From JAFDVL01 sp964631865 (lineage in GTDB: Bacteria > Acidobacteriota > Blastocatellia > RBC074), in assembly GCA_964631865.1 (NCBI GenBank), contig CAZWAK010000107.1, positions 1 to 26,126 on the forward strand: a stretch of DNA of 26,126 nt. Direction: 5' to 3'. The position numbers and the translations under genes were made by a program. The notes beneath the pieces are model-generated. The model made no database searches. It was not told the origin of the DNA and was given only the letters and a program-made list of their open reading frames with translations. Within the stretch, counting starts at the first letter, position 1, and each line of letters opens with the position of its first letter. Below, in pieces: positions 1 through 7,111 of this stretch.

Positions 1-1119
1 CCGAGTTATATGTCGCCCGAACAGGCGCGCGGGCAAAAAGTAGATGCGCGCACCGATATTTGGAGCTTCGGCGTCGTGCTTTATGAACTGGTGTGCGGCG
101 CGCGTCCGTTCGGCGGCAACACGCAAGCCGATTTGCTGGTTTCGATTCTGGAACGCGAACCCACGCCCTTGCCGCATCATTTGCCAGAAGGGCTTCGTGC
201 CATCATCAAACGCACAATCACCAAAGACCCAGAGCATCGCTACGCCCGCACACAAGATTTGCTCGAAGACGTAAAAGCTTTGCGCCGCAAGATCGAGCTT
301 GAATCCGAATTGAAGCAGCTTGCGCGCGAAGAACAGGATGACACCGAAACGATCCGCCAAACCGCCGAAGCCGCGACGTTGCGCCTGGCGGATGATTTGG
401 GAACACAACCCGAATTGCCGGTGGCGGAACCCGCATCTGCGCCACTGCCAGTGGCAGGATTTGTAGCTCCCCCGGCGCGGATTCCAATGCGATTGGTCGT
501 CACCAGCCTTTTGCTCTTGCTCGTGCTCGGCATTGGAGCGTGGTATCTCTTCCAACTCCGAATGACCCCGCCAGTGCCCGTCACCGAACCTGCCGCCGCC
601 GCGCCCAAACACGAATTGACGTGGTGGTTGATGGTGCAGCGAATGCAGGGCAACAAGTTGGAAGGACAGCCGTTCCAATCTGCCGGACGCGATTGGTTCC
701 CGAACGGTTCGAAATTCCGCTTCAATCTGGTCAGTCCGCAAGCCGGGTATTTGTATCTGCTCAACGAAGGCCCGACCAAAGGCGGCAAGATCAGCCTGAA
801 TCTGCTCTATCCGACACCCAAAAATAACTTGAACGCTGCTGTCGCCGCCGGGCAGCCGATCCAAACCGGGAACAGCACCTTTGACCAACATCAGGGCGAA
901 GAGAAAATGTGGATTGTCTGGGCGAGCCAACCGGTAGCCCCTATCGAAGCCGTCAAAGCCAAAACGAATGAAGGAGAAATTCAAGACAGTATAGCCATCT
1001 TGAATCTGCTGAACGAACAAGTCGGAAAATCCCAGGTCATCCCCGATGAAGATCAGGAACGGACAGTCGTCAAAGGCGATGATTTGGTGGTGCAGTTGGT
1101 GAAATTGAAGCACCGCTAA
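1..1119 (+). CDS. Membrane Ser/Thr protein kinase with DUF4384-like sensor domain (5' truncated by window)
   Basis: The reading frame is open from base 1, so the gene begins outside the window. The visible part starts in the activation segment (SYMSPEQARG, kinase subdomain VIII), continues through subdomain IX (DIWSFGVVLYEL) and ends the catalytic domain near KDPEHRYARTQDLLEDV. A low-complexity Ala/Pro/Glu linker leads to one transmembrane helix (about bases 481-546, MRLVVTSLLLLLVLGIG). The remaining ~180 residues would be extracytoplasmic and resemble DUF4384 (GSKFRFNLVSPQAGYLYLL, then LLYPTPKNN). This is the usual bacterial Hanks-type layout: cytoplasmic kinase, one helix, outside sensor. 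The downstream DUF4384 protein at 4592-5494 carries the same type of domain, suggesting a shared ligand or partner. The ATP-binding lobe and catalytic loop are not visible, so activity cannot be judged. Confidence 0.9.
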   Translation, partial: PSYMSPEQARGQKVDARTDIWSFGVVLYELVCGARPFGGNTQADLLVSILEREPTPLPHHLPEGLRAIIKRTITKDPEHRYARTQDLLEDVKALRRKIELESELKQLAREEQDDTETIRQTAEAATLRLADDLGTQPELPVAEPASAPLPVAGFVAPPARIPMRLVVTSLLLLLVLGIGAWYLFQLRMTPPVPVTEPAAAAPKHELTWWLMVQRMQGNKLEGQPFQSAGRDWFPNGSKFRFNLVSPQAGYLYLLNEGPTKGGKISLNLLYPTPKNNLNAAVAAGQPIQTGNSTFDQHQGEEKMWIVWASQPVAPIEAVKAKTNEGEIQDSIAILNLLNEQVGKSQVIPDEDQERTVVKGDDLVVQLVKLKHR

Positions 1120-1134
1120 TTTTTTTTCGGATTC

Positions 1135-1187
1135 GTGAGGGACTTCGCCGCCGGAATCCGCTCGTGAGAGCAGGAGGAAATTTTATG
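1135..1187 (+). promoter_or_regulatory. Conserved leader A, upstream of the TPR-CHAT gene
   Basis: The 53 bases ending with the start codon at 1185-1187 align without gaps to 4542-4594, the leader of the DUF4384 gene. I count 37 of 53 identical bases. Shared blocks are TGAGGGA, AATCCGCT, GTG and AGGAGGAAA, each at the same distance from the ATG. The strong AGGAGG at 1172-1177 sets the start at 1185 rather than the GTG at 1164. The matching 5' blocks lie beyond the ribosome binding site and suggest a duplicated leader or a common post-transcriptional control site. Confidence 0.5.
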
Positions 1188-4100
1188 ATGTCCAAACCCA
1201 ATTGGCTGGGGCTGCTCGCCCTGCTTTTGTTGTCGAGCCTCGCCGCCGCGCAAGACGTGCAACCGCTCGCACCCAACACGCGTATCGAACGCGAACTCAC
1301 CAGCACACAAGTGCATACTTATCGCATCGCGCTCAAAGCCGGACAGTTCGTGCATTTCGATGTGTTCCAGAAATCTATTGACGTCGTACTGACGCTGACC
1401 GCGCCAGACGGCAAACAAATTGCCGAAGTGGATTTGCCCGGCTTTGGCCTGCCGGAATCGCTGTCCGAAATTGCGACGAGCAGCGGCGAGTATCAGCTCA
1501 CGATTCGCAGCTTCGAGGCGTTCAAGCGCAAAGGCCAGTACCAATTGAAAGCGGAGGTCAAAGACGCCGCGACCAATGCCGACAAAAAGCGGATGACGGC
1601 GGAACGCCTGGGCTGGGAGTACATCAAACTTCCCGATCTGCAGAAACGATTGGAGAACGCGCAACAATCACGGGCGCTCTGGGCGGAATTGGGCGAACGT
1701 TTTTGGGAAGGATATGAGTTGTCACGAGTCAGCTTTACTTACAAAGACCTGGGTGACAACGAAAAAGCCTTTGCGACGATGGAGCAGGCGTTGGCGATTA
1801 TGCGCGAGATCAAGAGCCGCGCCGCAGAAGCCGTGATCCTGGCCGATTTGGGCGGCTTTTGCGCCAAAGAGCAGCAATGGGAAAGAGCCATTCGTTTTAT
1901 TGAGCAGTCGAATGCCATCTCGGTTGAGGTCGGAAACCCGACCCGGAAAATCCTCAATCTCCGATCATTAGGTGATGGCCTTTGGGCGCGGCAACAAACG
2001 GCGCGAGCCGAAGCGGCCTTCACGCAAATGCTTGAGGCGAGCCGGGCCGCGAATGATCGCCATTATCAAGTCGAAGCTTACCATCGGCTGGGTAATTTCG
2101 CCGGGAGTCAGGGGCAATATGCGAAATCAATGGCTTATCTCGAATCCGGGCTTGCGATAGCCCGCGATCTCAAAGATATAAATCTGGAAGCAACGAGTTT
2201 GATCATCCTCACCATTCACGCCTTTGAGTCCGACAAGATTGAAAAGGCGCTTGAGTACGCAAACTCTTCACTGGCAATCGTGAAAGAGTCAGGCAATTTG
2301 TCGAGAGAGGCCGAACTTTACGAGTTTACCTTTGCGCAAATTTATAGATTGCTTGGTCGTAGAGATAAAGAACTGGAAGCTTTGGAAAAATCTCTCTCTC
2401 TTTATCGGGAGGCAAAAAATAAAATCGGAGAAGCGTTTGCGCTCCTTTTTCTGGGCAGCCTCTATTCACGGGAGGGCATAAATCCCAAGGTTCTTGAATG
2501 CCTGGAGCAATCCGAAAAAATACTCAAAGAACTCAATCTGACAAAGACGCTGGACTACGTTTACATTCTGCACGGATTTGCTGACTATCACATAGAAACC
2601 AACAATCCGGCGAAGGCTTTTGCGTACCTCGAACAGGCGCTCGCCTTATGCCAACAATTCAATCAACAAGGGCGCGTCGCCAACACCTTACGATTGATGG
2701 GGACGGCGTATCGCAAATTAAAACAATACGACAAAGCCATTGACCACGACGAGCGCGCCTTACGGTTGTGGAAAGGGGTTCCCCCGATCAAAACCAGGAT
2801 GGAGCAAGACCTCGCCGCGATGATAACGGCAAGCTTGATGTATGACTGGCGCGAAGCAGGGAATCCAGAACTTGCCATCTATTACGGCAAACTCGCCATC
2901 AATCACTATCAGGACGCGCGCAGCACGGTTCGCCAATCAAGCGATCAATCCGACATCCGACAAGCCTTACAACAAACCTTCGACAAATCCATCGAAAAGC
3001 ACTACCGCGAACTTGCTGACCTGCTCATCTCTCAAGCTCGCCTTCCCGAAGCGGAGCAAGTCCTGCGTATGCTCAAGGAAGAAGAGTATTTCGAGTACAT
3101 TCGCGGCGACGCCAACTCACCGAAAGGCGAAAAGGCGACGCTCACGCCGAAGGAAGAAGCTGCCGACAAACGCTACCGCGAAGTGGCGGACAAGTTGGCG
3201 GCGCTCGGCGCGGAACGTGCGGCCTTGCTCAACAAACCGTCGCGCACTGCCGAAGAAGACAAACGGCTCGCGCAAATCGAAAGCGACCTCGCCGTCGCAG
3301 GCGATGCGTTTCAAAAATTCCTCAATAAATTGAATGACGAATTGAAGACGACCAAAGACGCGGGCAAAGTCTCGCAGCTTCGCGAAGCGCAAGGGCTGAT
3401 GGAAGACCTGCGCGAACTCGGTAACGGCGCGGTCGCGCTCTACACCGTTGTTGGCGAAGACAAGTACAGCGTCGTGCTGACGACCGCCGATGTGCAAAAG
3501 GCGTATCAAGTGCCGATCAAAGCGGCAGAGTTGAATCGCAAAGTCCTCGCGTTTCGCGCGGCGTTGCAAAACCCGACGCTCGACCCGCTGCCGCTGGCGC
3601 AGGAGTTGTACAAAATCTTGCTCGCGCCCGTCGCGGACGATTTGCGTGCGGCGAAAGCGCAGTTGTTGATGTGGTCGTTGGACGGCGTGCTGCGCTATGT
3701 GCCGATGGCGGCGCTGCACGACAGCGACAAGTATTTAGTAGAAAGTTATCGGCACGCTGTGTTTACGCCCGCGAGCAATGCGCGACTGCATTTTGCGCCG
3801 AGCAAGAATTGGCGCGCGCTCGGCTTGGGCGTGACGAAGGCGCACGGCGAAAACATTCCGGCGCTGCCCGGCGTCGCGGAAGAGATGCGCGGGATTATCA
3901 AAACCGATGCCAACGGCTCCGGCGTCTTGCCCGGCACGGTCAAGCTGGACGAGCAATTTACGGAAGAGTCCATGTTGACGAGCTTGCGCGAAAGCAACAA
4001 CGTCATTCACATCGCCAGCCACTTCAAATTTCAACCGGGCAACGAAACCAATTCCGCGTTGCTGTTGGGCGATGGGCAATTTTTGAGTTTGGCGCAAATC

Positions 4101-4523
4101 AAGACGTGGCAGAATCCGTTTCGCGGTGTCGAGTTGTTAACGCTCTCAGCCTGCAACACCGCGACATCGGGCAGCGGCGCGAACGGCAAAGAGATCGAAG
4201 GCTTCGGCGTATTAGCCCAACAAAAAGGCGCGCGTGCCGTCATCGCCAGTTTGTGGCCCGTCGCCGACCGCAGCACGATGCGGTTGATGCAGGAGTTTTA
4301 CACGTTGCGCGAATCCGGTTTGTCGAAAGCCGAAGCGATGCGGCAAGCGCAAAGCAAAATGTTGCGCGGTGAATTAACGATGAAAGCCGCAACGGGCACG
4401 CGCGAAATTGTTCACGAAACAGACAAGACCGCAGGCTTGCCCAAATTCAAAGCCGACGCGCAGCGACCGTATGCACATCCGTATTATTGGGCCCCGTTTA
4501 TTCTGATCGGCAATTGGAAATAA
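1185..4523 (+). CDS. Secreted PPC/TPR/CHAT-domain protein (caspase-like)
   Basis: A protein of about 1112 residues. The start at 1185 (or the adjacent 1188) is set by AGGAGG seven bases upstream. A signal peptide (LGLLALLLLSSLAAAQ) predicts export. Residues ~25-115 look like a PPC-type beta domain (HTYRIALKAGQFVHFDV, SGEYQLTIRSF). Residues ~180-560 are many tandem TPR helices (for example DNEKAFATMEQALAI, KQYDKAIDHDERALRLW). A charged helical stretch follows, then a C-terminal CHAT domain. The CHAT catalytic pair is visible as His946 in VIHIASH and Cys990 in LTLSACNTATSG. CHAT belongs to the caspase/separase peptidase clan, so a proteolytic role in the cell envelope is plausible; the substrate is unknown. 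It follows the kinase by 65 bases and precedes the DUF4384 gene by 68, which suggests one operon. The TPRs probably recruit a partner. Confidence 0.9.
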   Translation: MMSKPNWLGLLALLLLSSLAAAQDVQPLAPNTRIERELTSTQVHTYRIALKAGQFVHFDVFQKSIDVVLTLTAPDGKQIAEVDLPGFGLPESLSEIATSSGEYQLTIRSFEAFKRKGQYQLKAEVKDAATNADKKRMTAERLGWEYIKLPDLQKRLENAQQSRALWAELGERFWEGYELSRVSFTYKDLGDNEKAFATMEQALAIMREIKSRAAEAVILADLGGFCAKEQQWERAIRFIEQSNAISVEVGNPTRKILNLRSLGDGLWARQQTARAEAAFTQMLEASRAANDRHYQVEAYHRLGNFAGSQGQYAKSMAYLESGLAIARDLKDINLEATSLIILTIHAFESDKIEKALEYANSSLAIVKESGNLSREAELYEFTFAQIYRLLGRRDKELEALEKSLSLYREAKNKIGEAFALLFLGSLYSREGINPKVLECLEQSEKILKELNLTKTLDYVYILHGFADYHIETNNPAKAFAYLEQALALCQQFNQQGRVANTLRLMGTAYRKLKQYDKAIDHDERALRLWKGVPPIKTRMEQDLAAMITASLMYDWREAGNPELAIYYGKLAINHYQDARSTVRQSSDQSDIRQALQQTFDKSIEKHYRELADLLISQARLPEAEQVLRMLKEEEYFEYIRGDANSPKGEKATLTPKEEAADKRYREVADKLAALGAERAALLNKPSRTAEEDKRLAQIESDLAVAGDAFQKFLNKLNDELKTTKDAGKVSQLREAQGLMEDLRELGNGAVALYTVVGEDKYSVVLTTADVQKAYQVPIKAAELNRKVLAFRAALQNPTLDPLPLAQELYKILLAPVADDLRAAKAQLLMWSLDGVLRYVPMAALHDSDKYLVESYRHAVFTPASNARLHFAPSKNWRALGLGVTKAHGENIPALPGVAEEMRGIIKTDANGSGVLPGTVKLDEQFTEESMLTSLRESNNVIHIASHFKFQPGNETNSALLLGDGQFLSLAQIKTWQNPFRGVELLTLSACNTATSGSGANGKEIEGFGVLAQQKGARAVIASLWPVADRSTMRLMQEFYTLRESGLSKAEAMRQAQSKMLRGELTMKAATGTREIVHETDKTAGLPKFKADAQRPYAHPYYWAPFILIGNWK

Positions 4524-4541
4524 TTGGCTGGGGAAAACTTT

Positions 4542-4594
4542 CTGAGGGAATGTCCGCGCGCAATCCGCTTGTGTTGGTAGGAGGAAAAATTATG
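4542..4594 (+). promoter_or_regulatory. Conserved leader B, upstream of the DUF4384 gene
   Basis: Gapless counterpart of 1135-1187 (37 of 53 bases identical, same spacing to the ATG). It includes TGAGGGA, AATCCGCT, GTG and AGGAGGAAA. AGGAGG at 4579-4584 fixes the downstream start at 4592 and argues against the longer reading frame that opens at 4487 inside the previous gene. Confidence 0.5.
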
Positions 4595-5494
4595 ACGAAA
4601 TACTTCTTGTTCATCGCACTGTGCCTAACCGTTTCTCTGCCTGTCAGGGCGCAGGAGGATCAATCTCGACAAATCATCCCGGAAGAATTCGTCAAAGCGC
4701 GCCCGTCCAAATCCGCCGCGTCCGCCGCCAAAGGACGCGCGAAATATCAGGCTGCGAGCGCGAAAAAAGAGGCGGCTCCCAAATCCGGCGACTATCATCA
4801 ACTCGGCTTGACCTTGTGGCGACTGCGTCCGGCAAAGCCTTCGGACATCGCGCGCATCATTGTGCAGGAGGGCGAAGACGTGGTGGAGTGGACGCCGGAA
4901 CGTGTGCGCGCCGACACGCCGCTCAAAATGGGCGAAAAGATTCGCTTCAGTTTTGAATCGCCGCAGCCCGGCTATTTGTACGTCATTGACCGCGAACGCT
5001 ATGCCGATGGTTCGGTCGGCGAACCGGTGTTGATTTTCCCGACCACGCGCACACGCGACGGCGATAACAAGGTTGCGCCCGGTCGGCTAATCGAAATCCC
5101 GGCGCAAGAGGATCGTCCCAATTATTTCACGCTCCGGCAAACGCGCGCCGATCAAATCGGCGAATTGGTCAGCGTGATCGTCTCGCCGCAGCCATTAGCC
5201 GAAATCAAGATCACCGACAAAGCCCAGAAGCTTTCCCCCGCGCTCGTCGCGCAATGGGAAAAGCAGTGGGGCGCAAACACCGAGAAATTTGAGATGACCG
5301 GCGGCGAGGGCCGCGTCTGGACGAAAGCCGAACAGGAGGCCGGAGCCGAAGTGTCGCGCGAACTGACACAAGATGATCCGGGGCCGCAAACTGTCTATCG
5401 CGTCACCGTCAAGCCGGGTGCGCCGCTGTGGGTGAATGTCGGTTTGCGATACGGAAGTAGGCAACAGGCCAAATCGCCACGCGCAAAACGATGA
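4592..5494 (+). CDS. Secreted DUF4384-domain protein
   Basis: A 300-residue protein whose start is set by AGGAGG seven bases upstream. The N-terminus is a clear signal peptide (MTKYFLFIALCLTVSLPVRAQ). After a Lys/Ala-rich linker, residues ~108-205 form a DUF4384-like domain: GEKIRFSFESPQPGYLYVID, then VLIFPTTRTRDGDN and IEIPAQEDRPNYFTL. The phrase SPQ-x-GYLY also occurs in the extracytoplasmic part of the kinase at 1-1119, so the two proteins share a domain on the same side of the membrane. The C-terminal ~90 residues are unrecognised. The molecular function of DUF4384 is unknown; it is often found with kinases and caspase-like proteins. I infer a soluble partner or decoy for the kinase sensor or the CHAT protein. 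Confidence 0.85.
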   Translation: MTKYFLFIALCLTVSLPVRAQEDQSRQIIPEEFVKARPSKSAASAAKGRAKYQAASAKKEAAPKSGDYHQLGLTLWRLRPAKPSDIARIIVQEGEDVVEWTPERVRADTPLKMGEKIRFSFESPQPGYLYVIDRERYADGSVGEPVLIFPTTRTRDGDNKVAPGRLIEIPAQEDRPNYFTLRQTRADQIGELVSVIVSPQPLAEIKITDKAQKLSPALVAQWEKQWGANTEKFEMTGGEGRVWTKAEQEAGAEVSRELTQDDPGPQTVYRVTVKPGAPLWVNVGLRYGSRQQAKSPRAKR

Positions 5495-5559
5495 ATGCCT
5501 TGCGGCTTTGGTCGCAGAGAAAGAGCAAAATAAAACCGCCGATTTGCATTTTGTTCGCT

Positions 5560-5637
5560 GATGTCGTAAGACGCTTTTTCACGAATTCGCGCTCAATCAA
5601 TCAGCGATTGAGCGTCGTGCAATGTCTTATGATGTCA
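5560..5637. repeat. Nested inverted repeats in gene-free spacer
   Basis: The spacer 5495-5765 holds no convincing gene. Its centre has a perfect 9-bp stem, CGCTCAATC (5590-5598) with GATTGAGCG (5606-5614), around a 7-nt loop. Outside it TGATGTCGTAAGAC (5560-5573) pairs with GTCTTATGATGTCA (5624-5637) at 11 of 14 positions. It may be a structured terminator for the kinase operon, although no T-run follows, or part of a small non-coding mobile element together with the palindromes just downstream. Confidence 0.5.
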
Positions 5638-5665
5638 GTAAGTAGGGGAGCAAAAAGAATCTGGT

Positions 5666-5731
5666 GTAAAGCGATTTGGTAAATCGCTGGCTCCCACTGC
5701 CCGCGCGCCGCGATTTGCCAAATCGCGTTAC
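5666..5731. repeat. REPIN-like element: two REP palindromes in inverted orientation
   Basis: Two related palindromes lie 20 bases apart. The first is AGCGATTT-GGT-AAATCGCT (5670-5688) preceded by GTAA. The second is CGCGATTTG-C-CAAATCGCG (5709-5727) followed by TTAC. The reverse complement of the second closely matches the first, so they form a mirrored pair as in REPIN elements. A third copy occurs 10 kb away at 15990-16016. In other bacteria such elements are non-autonomous and spread by RAYT (Y1-type) transposases; none is encoded in this window. Confidence 0.65.
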
Positions 5732-5765
5732 GACATAACACCACGTTATTTTTGCGCACGTACTT

Positions 5766-7085
5766 ATGATTTTCACACGCCGCTTTTACATTCTGCTTAT
5801 CCTCGGCGTCATTCCGCCGTTGCTGACTTGGCCCTGGCTGGGCAGCAAGTGGTTGCTCATTGGCTGGAACGTGGCGTTGCTTGTGACGGCGTGGCTGGAT
5901 TATCGGCAGGCGGAAGATGTCGCGCAGCTCGAAGCCACGCGCCACTTGTCGCAACGCTTCATCATTGGTGCAGAAAACGAAGTGCAAATTGAATTGGCGA
6001 TGCGCCCGACGCGGCAAATTACGTTCAGCCTCAAAGACGAATTTCCGCCCGATTTAGAGCTACGCGGCGAACGATTGCTAACTTTCACCATTCCGCGCAA
6101 AGCTCGCCACTCCGTCAAGCAAAGCTACAAACTCTTTGCCGCTGCACGCGGCGATTATCACTTCGGCGATTTGCTGTTGCGCTGGACAGCGCCGCTCGGA
6201 CTGGTCATCAAGCAAGTCCGCATCCCCGCTGCACAAAGCGTCAAAGTCTATCCAAACCTCAGCGCCGCGAAACAACAGGAATTGCTCGCGCAGCGCAATC
6301 GTTTGTTACAAATCGGCATTCGGCGCACGCGATTGAAGGGACAGGGCAGAGAATTTGAAAGCTTGCGCGATTACGTGCGCGGTGATGCGCTCAGGCATAT
6401 TTCGTGGACGGCGACCGCGCGGCGCGGCAAGCTCGTGACGCGGCAATATCAGGCCGAACGCAATCAAAACATCGTCGTGATGGTGGATGCCGGACGTTTG
6501 ATGACCTCGCGCATTGACAACTTGTCGAAGCTCGATCACGCCATCAATGCCGCGTTGGCCGTGGGCTTTGTGGCGAATCGCGGCGCGGACAATGTGGGCC
6601 TGCTCGCCTTCACGCGCGAAGTCGTTTCATACCTGCCGCCGCAGCACGGCAACGCGCAAATCAACGCGATGCTCGAAGCTTTGTATAATCTCAAGCCGAG
6701 TATGATCGAGCCTTCGTATGCACGTGCCTTTCAGTACTTTTCGCAGCATTGCAAACGCCGTTCGCTCGTGATTATTCTAACCGACCTGATTGACCGCGAA
6801 GCCTCGGGCGAACTGCTTGCTTATACAGCGACCTTGTTGCCGCGCCATTTGCCCTTGATCGTCACTATCGGCGACAATGATTTGCGCGCGTTGGCTGCCG
6901 AAGTCCCGCAAAAAGTCACGGACGTCTATCGGCAAAGCGTTGCTGAAGAGTTATTACAACAACGCGAAGAAGCTTTGGCGCGTATTACTGAGTTAGGTGG
7001 TTTGGCGCTGGATGTTCCGGCTGGGCAGTTATCTTTTCAATTAGTTAATAAGTACTTGGAAGTTAAGGCGCGCGGCTTACTTTGA
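5766..7085 (+). CDS. DUF58 domain protein (VWA-like, membrane-anchored)
   Basis: A 439-residue protein. The N-terminus has two hydrophobic helices (RRFYILLILGVIPPLL; WLLIGWNVALLVTAWL). The DUF58 signature is GREFESLRDYVRGDALRHIS (residues ~194-213), followed by W-x-A-x-ARRGKLVTRQYQ. A VWA-like fold follows (NIVVMVDAGRLM, SLVIILTDLIDRE); the metal-site motif DxSxS is degenerate (DAGRL). DUF58 proteins are commonly encoded beside MoxR ATPases and membrane VWA proteins and are thought to help assemble complexes. No MoxR is seen here. No good Shine-Dalgarno precedes the ATG; the start was chosen because the first helix begins right after it. The stop overlaps the extreme 5' end of the next reading frame, suggesting co-transcription. 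Confidence 0.85.
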   Translation: MIFTRRFYILLILGVIPPLLTWPWLGSKWLLIGWNVALLVTAWLDYRQAEDVAQLEATRHLSQRFIIGAENEVQIELAMRPTRQITFSLKDEFPPDLELRGERLLTFTIPRKARHSVKQSYKLFAAARGDYHFGDLLLRWTAPLGLVIKQVRIPAAQSVKVYPNLSAAKQQELLAQRNRLLQIGIRRTRLKGQGREFESLRDYVRGDALRHISWTATARRGKLVTRQYQAERNQNIVVMVDAGRLMTSRIDNLSKLDHAINAALAVGFVANRGADNVGLLAFTREVVSYLPPQHGNAQINAMLEALYNLKPSMIEPSYARAFQYFSQHCKRRSLVIILTDLIDREASGELLAYTATLLPRHLPLIVTIGDNDLRALAAEVPQKVTDVYRQSVAEELLQQREEALARITELGGLALDVPAGQLSFQLVNKYLEVKARGLL

Positions 7086-7111
7086 AGATTAAGTTTAGCC
7101 ATTTCAGATTG

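Noticed and set aside
1117..1130. Run of eight T after the kinase stop as a terminator
   Set aside because: No stem precedes it, and the next gene follows closely with a strong ribosome site, which fits an operon.
3117..3719. 200-codon minus-strand frame opposite the CHAT gene
   Set aside because: Shadow frame with Arg/Gln/Phe-rich composition; the sense frame has continuous domain structure through this region.
5491..5682. 63-codon plus-strand frame in the spacer
   Set aside because: No ribosome site, overlaps the hairpins and the first palindrome, and the protein shows no domain-like pattern.
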